Assembly (NCBI GenBank): GCA_022829145.1
Contig: CM040745.1
Span: forward strand, 25,884,906-25,948,905
Direction of reading: 5' to 3'
DNA length: 64,000 nucleotides
Source of the DNA: Albula goreensis
Taxonomy: Eukaryota; Chordata; Actinopteri; Albuliformes; Albulidae
Positions 1 to 13,032 of the stretch are shown one piece after another (within the stretch, counting starts at the first letter, position 1; every line of letters begins with the position of its first letter). A program made the position numbers and the translations under genes. The notes below the pieces were generated by a model. That model did not search any database. It saw only the letters and a program-made list of their open reading frames with translations, and was not told where the DNA came from.

Positions 1-12
1 TCTCTCTCTCTC
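1..12. repeat. (TC)n microsatellite cut by window edge
   Basis: The window opens inside a TC dinucleotide run of six units. The repeat probably continues to the left of position 1. Confidence 0.7.
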
Positions 13-1200
13 GAGGAAATAAAATTCTCCTGTACTCATATCCTGTGCATATAACTGGAAGTATGCCAAAGGCACATGCTGTTAATAGAAAGTGTTTTCA
101 AATGGAAAAGATGTGGAAACTGAGTCGCCACTAATCTTACACTCTTAACACCCACTTATAATGTTTTGAAACAACTCAAATGCCACACCGCACCTATTAT
201 GAACAACAAATGAAATCTCACAAGAAATGCAATGTGAATATGTATCCAAGCATTTCTCAGCAAACCTTAGGAAACAACACAAGGAGGAAACCAGAATTTT
301 AACATTTGGTCTGAAGTATGTCAAATACAAGATTTAAATGTTCCAAGTAATTGGAAGGGAAATAGCCAGTAAGCATTTCAGTCACAGATGTCAGATGATA
401 CCACTTTAAACAAACTTCTGACATAGTCTAGTAAATTTCCTCAATATTGTGTTACATTCTGTCAAAAGATGAAATATAATCTAATCAATCAATTTACCCT
501 TTTGAGTTTGTTTTTGTGTTTGCTGGGAAATGCATGCATATCTTGGCATATAAATAAAGGATAAATATTCTTCTGAATTTTGAATCCTTACTGTTGTGTC
601 AGAACATTTAACTGGTGTACTCAAGTATACTGTATTGTCTAGCAGTGCAGACTGTAATCATTTTGAATGGCTATGTTATTTCACATAGTTTTTATTTGTT
701 TATTTGTTTTTGATGGTTTAACCCACTGAAGCCTTCATTGGACAGTCATGCCTTTAATATGACATATGAAACATTTTAAAATGTGTTACTTATTTATAAA
801 TGGCATAATTTAAGAAGTAATTGCTGAGGATATGCTTGACAGGTCTGACATTTGTAAGATTATGGGCAGCTATTTTTATAATTATCATAACAGTCATGAT
901 GATTTCCATTTTAACATCTTTCCTGGGATTTTAAACCATTAAATTCATTCACAACTTAAATATGTAGCCATTATGTAAGTCAGTCTAATGAGGCTAACAT
1001 GGGTTTATCTTTTTGATTTCTAAAATATTTTATATGTATAATGTATAACGTTACATGCAGGTATACACTGTAGCAAGACCTATGGGCATATTGTTCATCT
1101 TCACTTTGTATTACAGTACATGAAATTGTATGAATATTTAAGGAAAGATGGGAAGGTTTTGTTTCATGAGCTTTTTTGTTTTGCTTATTATTTCAAATTT

Positions 1201-1260
1201 TTGTGTGTGTGTGAGAGGATATATGTGTGTGTGTGCGTGCTTGCGTGTGTGCGTGTGTGT
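1201..1260. repeat. Interrupted (GT)n microsatellite
   Basis: GT dinucleotide blocks are interrupted by GAGAGGATATAT and by GC-containing units. It is an old, imperfect CA/GT repeat in non-coding DNA. Confidence 0.85.
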
Positions 1261-3602
1261 TTTATATACAGTAGTGTTACTCCATAATAAAAAATATGTG
1301 TAAATGAACATCAGACTTAACTCTTTTAAGTGTAAATAAATTATTTTATGTGTAAATGTGTATCAGAGTAATTCCAAGTATTCAAAAATGATGATAAAAG
1401 TTGACAATAAACCTTGTTTTTTTCTGGATCCACCTACTTACCTGTGAAAATGTTCACAAATATTGGTAACTTTAAAAAATATATATATGAGTGTATTTCA
1501 AGACTTCAAAAAGATATAATTATATCCTAATTAGTTATTCAAAATCTCCACCCACCACAGAAAAATAATTGAATCCAATTATAGAATACTGATTGAATCA
1601 AAGCAAAAGCAGTTTGGATGTACCTTTACATAACAAATTCCAGGCCACATCTGTCTTTGGGAAAAAAAAGCATTGACAAACACACTGATTTCTCACCAGC
1701 TGACTGCAGTAAATGTTTCAAATTGCTCAACTTGGGAAATAAGAACATGTTCACTATGTATTGATTGTTCAAAATGCAACTCAATGAAAATAAGCATAGG
1801 GTGGTTATATTTTACTGGGTAGAACAATGTCATGTTGTACAGAACAGAGGGAAAATCATGTACATGTACAGAATTCCCATTTGATGATTTATACTCCAAG
1901 AACTTAGAGAAAACATTATCCATAAAACTTGCCTAGAATGAAATATCACAGTATTTTTTCTGTTTTCAACTTTCTGTTTTATAGCAAGTACTACTCAAAA
2001 ACATGAATAGGGATGATCTAAATGATGTAAATTGTGCAGTTCACTCATTTTCCAATGCAGTTTCAGAATGTTATTTAAATATATATTTTAAGAAATACAC
2101 ACAAGCAGTCTGTACTGTGGCCATTGTATGATTCCATAATATGCCTAGGTCTATTAAAATTAGAATTTGTAGCCCTATTCATAAACAGAGAGGCATTGTT
2201 GGACATCTTACGTTTTCATATTTTATTTTGTTAATAATGGGCAGTTCATTGATAATGTATTGAAACACACTGGATTGAAATTGTTTGGATCTAAAATATA
2301 AATGTCTTCTTTGTTCTTAGACGCGTAGGTCTGATAAAAAGCAGACTTCAGGTCTGAAGTTGAAACAAAATATTTTTGTAGTTTGCAGCATGTTGATTCT
2401 TGATGAGTGAACGTTGTTAGTAAGCTATGAGCAGCAGTGAATATTCAGTCTGTGGTGCCTCCTCTCATTCACCTAATGCTTTCAGACACAGGAGAGCAGA
2501 GGTAGCAGCCAGGAAACACTTTGATTGGTTGTGACCCACAGCTGATTCTCCTTGCTGCATGAGGACAATAGAGCAGAATGTACCTCAGTTACTCCTGCCA
2601 GCCTGAGCCAATGGGGTGTATGGGGCACTCCATAGTACATGTCTTATGAATGAGTGTACCAAACCACACACATTGTGGGTTTTTGTACCAATTTGTCATG
2701 CTCCTCTTTTTCATTCCTTTGGTTTATGGGATCTGATGTTGTGTGTTTCAAAAGTAAACACTTTAACCTGATTCAATCAAGCAATCTTCATTTTTGTATA
2801 ACGTCAATAGCTTGTCATATCATGCTTTGCAGCAAATGTTTTCAAGGTAATCAAGGTAATAAACCAGAAAAGTCCACAACTAAAAAAAAACAAACAAAAG
2901 GAATTCACAACCTGACCCTTTAAATGGAGAACATGACGAACTAGAAAATATCAAGCTGCTGATGTAATAGTTTAGTAAACAAACATATTTGAGGAAATAT
3001 GCAGCACTTTTAAGGGTGACAGGGCACTCTTAAAGGTCTGCCAATGGCCAGCTCAATGCATTGTTTGCAGTAATGGCACTTATGAAGGCTGTGAATGTGC
3101 AGTCTGTTTAGGGATCCTCATGTTAGAGTGGATTCTCACACACTGTGCAGGTCCTTAAGGCTCTTGGGGCTTAAGAGGCCACCTGCAGGGCTTTCCCCAG
3201 TAGCCTTCAGCCTGATTTAGGCTGAACCTCTTCCCTGCAGAATCAGGATATCAGCAAAGGACATCACCAGAGCCCCATTACAGCCAGCTCATTTGTATTA
3301 ACAATAGGGTGAATCAAGTCTAGATTTATGAATCGTAAATCTATTTGAAATAAGAATGTATTACATAGCATGTATTTGCTCAGAGGCCTAGGTGGGTAAC
3401 ATGACTGTTTAGTGAGGGTTTCCAATAGCTAGATCCCATGACATATTTCATATTGGAAAAATATTTTTTTTGTGGTGATTCACTTATGTACATAACACAA
3501 GAATACTTCTTCCCCCCTTCCTAGTGTTCAGACCTTCACATCTCCTGATCACTGTGCCACAGTGCCTGTGATAGTGATACAGTACTCACTGCCATGCATA
3601 CT

Positions 3603-3624
3603 TGTGTGTGTGTGTGTGTGTGTG
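3603..3624. repeat. (TG)11 microsatellite
   Basis: An uninterrupted TG dinucleotide run of eleven units. It accounts for the Cys-Val-rich N-terminus of a short open frame here, which I do not regard as coding. Confidence 0.85.
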
Positions 3625-6600
3625 TTCCTGCATGCTGTGTGTGAAATATTCTATGTGTAATTATAATGCAGGATTGTGCACTCTGTTCCCTGGTGGCCCC
3701 AGTTCTTTAACGTCAGGTTCTGAAGAGGCAATCTTTGCTTTTCTTTTTTTATGTTTTCCTTCAGAATATGCCAATGAAACAATGTGATATTTTTTGAGAC
3801 TTGTAAAATGAGTTTCATGCAGTAAATGAAAACAAATTGACAGCAGTCAGCTGTTTACAGTGCGAGAGGCAAATTGTTTTTATATTTTACAAGCAACTGC
3901 TGTTTTCCTATGATGAGCTACTGGGCTGAAAATCATTGTAAGAGCACACACCGTGATTATTGTTTAATAAGCATATTTTGCCTCTGCTGTTCTTGCCAAA
4001 TAAGCAAACAGTTCCCATTGACTTGGTTTATTTATACATTTCCAGAGCATATAACACTCTTATTCGTATCCTTTTTTGGTTTGTCTAATGTGTACACATC
4101 AGGAAATATTATATGTGCTACAGTCCAATGCTCATGTTTGCCTGCACATGTGAGCATTACTGTATGAATGCCAGACATGGGTTTTCTTAATTTATTCACT
4201 CTTTTTAAAATATATCCTCACTCTGAAGATACCTACTAAAGCTTTTCAGAATGGAAGTTGCTGACAAGTAATCAACAGAATCGTGATATTTCATTTTTCG
4301 GGGTATTCAAAGTTATTTTTCAAATGTAAAAGATTTTCTGGTCAATATGCATTCCTTGGTGTAAACTACAAGCTGAAAACGACACGCTAAGCATATATTC
4401 ACTCACCCCAAACTGCTACAATTGAACTGTTTGGTTCCATGGTATCTTCAGGTTTGGATTTCTTGAATCTTATTATTTGAATGTGTCTTGATCTTCAACT
4501 ACAATGTGTATTTTTATCTAAAGTGATTTCACATTTATAGTCTGAGGGTTTATCTTGCTCTATAGTTTTACCTTTACCTTGTTTACATATTTTTACATTG
4601 TTCTTATTTTATATTCCGAAGGAAACTATGGAATTGTTTCAAGCGATTGTCATGTTCAAGTGTAGATAATTAAGGAATATATGATCTTTACTATGCAAAA
4701 AAATGTTTATTCAGATTTTTATTCATATTTTCCAAGAAACTATGTCATTTGGATTCAGTGCCAATTCAAGAAATAGCATTGTGCTGAAAGAAAATTACTT
4801 TAATATATTAAATGGAAGGGTTTGTATTACAGGTGTCCATAGGGATGGTGCAATCGATTGGTAACAGGTACCTTATTTCATACTTGTAAGGAGAAAGCTA
4901 GAATCGACAATGAAAGACAAATTTCTCTTGTATAAGCAATACTTTGTGAAATCTGTTGACACAGCAATGCATTCAGCGGTCCCATTTTACATGCTTTTTA
5001 AAGCACAGCCATCACAGACCGAAGGAGATGAATAATTGACTGATGACTGCATAATTCAGCGCTGCATTGTAAAAATTCAAGGTCTGGCACATTTCAAGCT
5101 TTTCCTCTTTATTGAAAATGAGGTTAAAGTTTCAATCAACCTTGAAAAAAAATACATTTAAATAGGCAATGAAGTATGGTGTCTCCCACTTCTCATGATG
5201 GAGTCCAGTCCTTTTTCCACGCAGAAAGGATTTCTGTAAAATTTTTTTCCTCTTTATTTCTTCAGAAGAGATTTCTTTACCTTGCATGAAATATTGCTAA
5301 AAACTGAGCTGCATGGATAACTATAATGAGAACAAAACTGCTGTGTCAAATCCAGTGTTTCATAATTTTTAGTGACTCAAACATGAAAAATGGCATGAAT
5401 AATTTCACAAAGGCCAATGTTTATGATTCTGTCTCCTCCATAGATGATTCTGAATCAATTTTTACTTGTCCATTCTTAGTTTTTCATAGAGAGTTCTGGG
5501 TTATTTTCTTTTTTGTCTGTCTGATTCCTTGTACCTCTCCAGCCACTGTCAAAGTTCTGCCTGCAGCAAAATATTTCATTGGAGTTTGCATTTTGAACTT
5601 GGTAAATCCATAATATATTCAGCTCAATCTTAGCATGACTATGAGGCAGAAAGACAAAAATATCAAGTGTGCACAAGCTGCAAATGATGTAGCTTCAGCA
5701 AGTGACCCCAAGTGCTGCATGTTTAAGAAACGGCCATGTCACTGTTATCACCAAATTGCTACATAGGGATACTGTTTACTCATTGTAACCCCACTACAAA
5801 ATCAGTTATTCTGCATGATCCCGTTGTTGTTTCAATCTTGTTTTGGCTTTTATGATCATAAAATAACTAAAGTTTTTGAGGTGAAGTTCATGACAGAAAC
5901 ACAGGTTTAATAATGTTTTATGCTTGTTTACTCTTTGTTCTGTCAAAGCATTTGCTATACCGTGTAGCAACCTGTTTTACATATAGGTAATAGGTAAGTA
6001 GGATCAAAAAAGAATAATTCAAGAGTTTTATCATAAAAGGAAAGGGAAGGAGTTGATTCCTATAGTCCCACTGAAAATAAAGTACGCTCACTGAAGCTCA
6101 TCCCATGTGGGTAAGTTTCTCTAATGGTTATCACATTATACATTCTACACACTGTGTGCCATTTTAAATCCCACCTGCAAACCTTTAATCATATCAAAAT
6201 ACAATTATGGATTTCTCACTGTGTCATAACATGTCTTAATTCATTTCCAATGTATCACTGAGCGAGGTAAATATAGCTTGCATTCTGTAATATCAAGCTA
6301 ATGTGATGCCCCTAATTTCACTCCGATCTGGAAAATCGTGAGCAAGATGAAGCTAGTAAGCTTTATTTTGCAGCTATAATGTCAATGATAACGGCTGCCT
6401 TGCTACTCAAACATCAAACCGCTTTTTTAATGATCTAGTAAGGTAAGTAAAGACAAGGCTTGTCAAAAAGTAACCAAGCAAGACTAATTTTAAAGCAGAC
6501 ATGTGAAAATGAAAAAGTGAATTTTCTTTTCAAAAACTTTCCTGATGGCTTGAGTCTCAGTGGAGTAGTAGATGGATGGAAATGAAAATTACACTACACA

Positions 6601-8566
6601 TGATTGTGATATCACATAATGACTGATTAATAAAGTGAATTACAGAGGATATTACAGACTGAGTTCTGTCAGCAAAAGACATTGGGACAAAGGCCAAAGG
6701 TTTACAGTTTATTATGTTTACTGAGAAGAAGTTTACAGTAAGTAATTTTCACAGAGGAAGCTGACAGTTAATGAAAGAGCTGACCCAATCATGAATGAGA
6801 TCCAGAGGGTGTTCAAGACCAGTGAGACAGTTCTAGGTGCTCTTGACTTTGGATCCTAAATGGTTTGAGTGGTCTGTTGTCATTATCAAATGTTAGTTAA
6901 AGCAATGCATTCATTTGAATACCTTCCTCCATTCATGCAGTGTTTGTTGCAGGTGTTACCATTCATACATACAAACTGACATGGGGAACGTTGTGGAAAG
7001 AAAACTGGATGAGAGGAATCCTCATTTGATGATCATGGGCTGCACTTACAGAAGTCTTTTAACAAAGGTTAATGATGTGTGAAAATTAATCAGTAAAAAC
7101 AGTTAAACCAGACAATGCTTCAGAAAAACACTTTTTATCCTTGCATTGTGAGATCATAAAATAGAGATATGACTTAGAGCTATTCAAAAAAATATTTCAC
7201 AAACTTGAGATGTTTTTAAATGCTGTGTCATGACCTACACTGTTCTATGTCATCAATTAAAAGTCACAGACAGAATAAAGTATGAAAAAATGAAGGAGTG
7301 AACAGTCGAACGGTCATGCATCCTCCACTCAGCTTCATGATTCACCCCAACATGTCTGAGGCAGTACCTAAGAAAGCTGCATGGCTTGATTGAACAAAAG
7401 ATAAACTTAATGTCATCTAATCAGAACAGACCGTTATGTATTAGTGAAACAGCAAAACAGAATTATCTGACAAGGGGCAGGGGCACATTATCTAAATTAA
7501 CATTTCGCAAGCGTGAACATGGAGGGCCACTGAGGAGAATGAAAGACTAGAGGAGTGTGGCCTGCATTTAGACATTCTGCAGTAATTATTAATTTATGCT
7601 TGTCTATGGTCTTAATGAAAATGAAAGCCAGGAAAGAGAACAGGGAGAGATAATGTACCATGAAATTGAGTTTCATTTGTACAGGGGCCACCTTTTAACT
7701 CTCACTTTCTTTGCAGGAAATGAAGCCAAATGGAATTCTTGAGAGAACAGGTTCTTGTTTACTTTTTTTCCCTCTCGTTTCTTGGCTGAGATGGAGAGAC
7801 GGGCCCCTCTCGTTCTTTTTACTTACTTAGAATCAGGGGTATCCGCAGTCATCACCTCTTGTCTTCTTTGATGCGCCCTCTCAGATGACAAGCAGTTATT
7901 CGACATCAAAGGGCTGTTTCAAATGACAAGATTCTATTCTGTGAACTCAGGAACTCAGAGTGTGTATTCAGCATAAAAAAAATCACTAAATCCACCATTA
8001 GAAGTGTTGATGTGGATCCAGGAGTGAGTAAGAAATACCCATTCCCCAGGCTAGCTTTAGTTTGTCTCCAGGCTTTTGTAAGCTTCTCATCCTTTTAGTC
8101 CTTTAATATTGCTGTTTTTAGATTGCTCGGCAGTTGCAAAGGAAGTGCTGATTACCACTGCTGCAAGACGCACTCAGTATCCAAATGGCAGCGATTGAGA
8201 TGGATTGAGGAAGGGTAGCCATGCAGCCATGCGCTTCTGTAAGCCTGCACTGTTTCAGCCTGCTATGTGAGAATGAAAAGACCCAAAAGCACTGTTTCTA
8301 TCTGGGCCTTCGCCAGGCTAAAATGACTGAGGATCACATAGAATCATCCAACAGTGGACGAGATACATTGAGACCTCTGGAAGTCTAAAGCCCTGACTGG
8401 AAGAGCTCTCTGTGTGGCTTCATGTGTTAGCTATTGAGGCCTTATTGAGGCCAGGACAGCAATTATGTCATCCTGAGTGAGAGGTGTTAATGATAGGTTT
8501 GACCATGAAATTTATAAGGATACATGTATAAATTTGGTATTACACTGCAATGGAACTAAAATATAT

Positions 8567-8622
8567 TTGAGTGTGTGTGTGGGTGTCTCTGTGTGCGAGT
8601 GTGTGTGGGTGTGTGTTTGCAT
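8567..8622. repeat. Degenerate (GT)n microsatellite
   Basis: A GT-rich stretch broken by GGGTGTCTCTG and GCGA units; an aged dinucleotide repeat in non-coding DNA. Confidence 0.75.
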
Positions 8623-9179
8623 TAAGAATAGAATTAAAGTCAAATTAGAGAAAGTATCTGTGACAGACTCACAACATATTTAGACCTCGTTCATGGTCTG
8701 CCTGACCTATGGTATACATGGACTTTTATCCCCTGTAATATCACATGATATGTAGAGAAAACCCTGCATTGGGCATAAGCAAAAGCAAAGACTGTTGTAC
8801 AACTAGGACATGACCTCCAAGCATCTTCATTAGAGATGCTTTGGGGGAAAAATCTGGTTTACATCCATTTTTATCATAACCTTCTTGTGTCAATGACATT
8901 TATGATAGTACATTTAAACAATATTTTTATTTAAAGGATTGATATCATGTACTTTTTACTTTATTGCTGTAAATATCATATTTGTTTTACAGTACCGCAT
9001 TTGCAAACAGTAACTGATAAGGATGCAAAGGTTTACTTTAAAAGTACATTTATTGAATTTCGGCAATTATGGCAAGGTGAGTTCATTCTTTCCATTTAAA
9101 ACCATTTTGTTTCAATTGCCCAATTAAGGGCAGACATTTCTTTTAGATGTAATATGCATTTTTAATGTGTGAATATTTG

Positions 9180-10450
9180 ATTATTCAATGCCAATTTCCA
9201 AAACAACAAGGAGGGACCACTCTTTCGCAGTGAAACAAATTGGAGCACCCTGTGTCCATGGCGATGAACGTGCTGGTGGATCCTGGGATTTTTCTTCATT
9301 TGTTGGTTCTGTCATGAGGAAAGGGAGAGGGGTTGCTGTGCAGAAAAAAGCACATAAGCTATTAACCTTCCCTCAGCTCATCAGCTTCATTCTGCAATCT
9401 TCCTTTAGGACCATTAGAATACCCTGAAGAAATGACTTTCCAATTAAAGCGGATCTGGGAGAAGAACGCCTTTTTTATCTCTGACTCCTGGAGTTCTTTA
9501 TTCCAATAATTCAAATTGGAATTGATTTTTCAATTTAGCCGCTGACTGCTATGGACACACAGCAGAGAGGACCGAATGGAGTTGCGTTCCTGAAATATTT
9601 GTCATGGCAATGCACTCTCCATAAATTCACGGGGGCCCAGGTTCTTAATGTGTTTCCCTCCACCGCTGTCTCACACAACAGATTTTTAGCACAGCATGGG
9701 TATGTACAGAAATCACATCAGGTACGACCTCCGTGGTCGTCACTGTGCGGGTCCTCGCCCCGTGCCAGCAGGTTTTTATTTCAGCGGGAAGACGACGCTG
9801 TTGATGTAAGAGCAAATAAGATGACTGTTTTAAGCATCGAGACAAAATAGCTTCCGATGGATGCAAATGGCTCCACTGTTTTTTTCCTCGCAAAATGATT
9901 TACAGATTAGAGAGCTAAGGACTCTTCAATAACAAATCCTGAAATTGTCATAGACTGGAGAGACTGTCTGAAATTCCTCAGTTGTAGTTTCTTTCTCTAT
10001 TTCCATATCACACCCTGAATTCCAACAATTTTGTAGCAGTGAAGGACGGGGCAGGCGAATTGTGAAGCAATCTTATTAAAACTGGCAAGGGGACCTCTAA
10101 CAGCAGAGATGATTTATCATTCTGCTGTATAGTAATGTGAATTTGTCTAAATATTATTCACTTAAATTACATACATTTGGCAAGAAACTGTGCATTATTC
10201 ATAATTGCCATTATTATTTTCACACATATTATTTTCCAGTTTTGGATTAATTCTAGCTTTTGGAGGCAACCATGAATGATATGCAAATGTACCGCTCTTG
10301 GGCCGTCTGCCACTGTCCTCAGAAATGATTTTGAGCTGTTACACATTGTGCCTTTCCACCCTGGTGTAAATTGCTAACACATATTTACATATTGTCTTGT
10401 TGATTGTGTAATCAACCATCTACCTTGTGTTTAATCGCATGTGTTGAATG
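9180..10450. other. Candidate conserved non-coding block
   Basis: A stretch of higher sequence complexity than its flanks. It contains the AATTCAAATTGGAATTG partial palindrome near 9510 and an octamer ATGCAAAT near 10280, inside a region without simple repeats. Two overlapping open frames of 82 to 99 codons on opposite strands at 9551-9893 have no recognisable domain. The pattern resembles vertebrate developmental enhancers, but this is judgement from composition only and needs a cross-species alignment. Confidence 0.25.
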
Positions 10451-13011
10451 TATCAAAGTATACTGGAAATGTAATGTTGCGATTTTTAACACTTTATACC
10501 CTCTTCATTCCTGAAACCGGGGTCAGTTTTTTTTCCGGACAGACCTTGGCTCTTTGTGGCTGAGTAAAGGTTTTACTTATACCATTTTTGGAGTCAAAAT
10601 CCCCTCTGTAAAAATAGATTATAGCAGATGTCCATTAGCTATAAAGACCGCAAGTAGAAACTTTCTAGAAACAAGGTAAAGAGGATCACCCTTATCTCAG
10701 TTTCTAATATGTACTAACTTGAGAATATGAAACACAGTATGGAAAGTAAATACACAAATACACACACACAATGATTTAGTCATCACCTACTGTGCAAACT
10801 GTAACTAACCCAAGCAACATTGACGCCCATTTTCCATACCCCAGGCGGGGGGGAAACAGTTATCTTCTTTTAGTATTTGAAACAGATGTTGTGTGTGTTT
10901 TAGAGCTGCACCTAAAAGCTTGCTCTCCACTTGCTGCTGCAGCTGCCCCATAATGAGCATTTATTGTTTCCCTACTATGGATACCACTTTTATAAGGTTG
11001 GTCAGGTTCAAGGCTAAATTATTTTCTCTCGCTGTTTTACAGAAGCATTTAGAGGAGAGGCCAGCCTTTGTGGACTGATGGCTCAGTCTTTAGTTCCTGA
11101 CAGCTGTGCTGGCTTGTTTCGTTCTCTCCTGAGTTGTTTAATATAGTTGTGCTACTGGAATTGTATAGAAGATTAATGGACACACAGGATGCGTGGCAGT
11201 TTGTGAGAAGATGCAGGACAGAGCAGGCCAGCAGCCATCTGTTCCTTTGCCTTTACAGCTTTTTTAATGGAAAAAGCAAACAGCAGGAAACTGGCCCATG
11301 CTGAAATCTTGATTTCTATATTACTACAGTACACAAATACATCAATTCATTTGGCAGAGAAATCAGCATATTTTTCCAAAGGAAGCCTCATGTTTTCCTT
11401 TTTACCTTGCAAACAATTAAGCCTGGGTATAATCTGCAACAGTGAAATTGAGATGAAAGACAATTTTTGGAGGGAAAAAAGGCGATTAAGCGAAGTGCTC
11501 TTGAGGCAAAACAGAACTTGGCATTTGTTCAAAGGAAACGTAATCAAATTTAAAAGGAAATGTCACGTTTGGTTCCATGTACTCTCTGGAAACACAATAT
11601 GAGATCTGAACAAGAAAATAGGCTCATAAATAATGCTTAGTGTACAAAATAATAGAAAATTAAGTTTCAATCATATAGCTTTTATCACGGATGTTTTTTT
11701 TTTTAAACCTGCTGACATAAAATATTCAGATTTTAAAATAAAATGCTTTTTTGGGGAGGGAGTTATGGAGGTACAATATAATTGGTTTGTTTTGATGTCA
11801 ATACATGTCCATTTGAAAATGAATTTTTTAATACATATTAATATGGAGACAGTCATGTCTTATGAAATGGTTATTTAGTATTGTTCATTTTACGGACTCA
11901 TTCATTTAGGGTCTCACTTTATTCTATGCTGTTTGCTTATTATAGTCAGAGTTGCATAGTGGTTTGGGAAAAGTACCTGAACTTAATGTTCAGTGATACT
12001 GGTATTGTGTTCCTGTTTTCTCAAGCCAAAAGTCTGACAGAAAACGTTCAACAGCATGCATTGATGGGACTGTACATAAACCCAGACACTGCTGTATATG
12101 GGGTATGCCCCACCAGCTCCTATGTATAATCCACCATACTGTCACCAAACAGTTCAACACTCAAATTATGGGTGAGCCAGTGGCCTACTGCTGCATCCTT
12201 GGTATAAGGTATTTTGTATGAACAGCTTAAAATTTGAACTGTGATGGATTCTACCATTGTATCTTGGTAATGTGGGGAGCAGTTTGATCCAGTCTGATCT
12301 GTGGTAAAAATAGGCACCATGTCATTGCATACTCTCCAGTCCTTTGTGTCCAGTTTCACTGATATTTCCTGAGAGTGTAGGTTTTCCTCCCAGGTATAAA
12401 TGCTGTAAATGACCTGTTACAGTCAGCCTGTGACATGAGCCCTCAACCACATTCTCCCTGTAATGTCACCCTGTGCTGCTACACTGGCGATAACTTCCTC
12501 TAAGGCCTTGCTCCCAAATAATTTCACAATAGTTTCACTGTGCTCCCTATGTTCCCTTCGTACTCACAAATTATTATCCTTGTCCAGTGTCACAAACCTG
12601 ACAGCTGAAAAGTGGGCTTATTGTGTTTTCATTATGATTGTGAGCGAGATCAGGTAAAAATTCAGGCTTGAGGGGTAACACTGAGAGATTTGCGTCTTTC
12701 AGCTACAGTGAGGTGATGAAGATAAGTGGTGTGGTCTTCTTGACACTGCGAATATGTGGTATTTGAGTGTATACCCAATAAGCAGCAATCCATGACCAAT
12801 GTAACTGAAGTAAAATGGTTTTGGAGCTGGAAGCTATAAGCACACATACAGAGCTTTAAAAAGTCTTACTCAAGTCTGTGTTTGAGGATTACAGAGTCTC
12901 CACCCCATGTAGTCTTTTACATTCCTTGTCATGTAGCTTCTTCCATTCAGCATCATAACACTGCGGATCATGTGAAAATGTAAGCGAAGTGAAATTAAAT
13001 ATTTAACGAAC

Positions 13012-13032
13012 CTGACACAGTCGCTGTGTCAG
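13012..13032. repeat. Perfect 9-bp inverted repeat, 3-nt spacer
   Basis: CTGACACAG (13012-13020) is followed by TCG and then its exact reverse complement CTGTGTCAG (13024-13032). A further copy of the half-site CTGACACAG lies at 13170-13178. It could be a dimeric protein-binding site or a chance hairpin; no gene lies nearby. Confidence 0.6.

Noticed and set aside
3602..3787. A 61-codon + strand frame beginning MCVCVCVC
   Set aside because: The N-terminus is a translated TG microsatellite and the rest has no similarity to known families.
11267..11602. A 111-codon + strand frame in the upstream desert
   Set aside because: There is no domain, splice context or neighbour, and a 66-codon frame overlaps it on the other strand. 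I treat it as chance.
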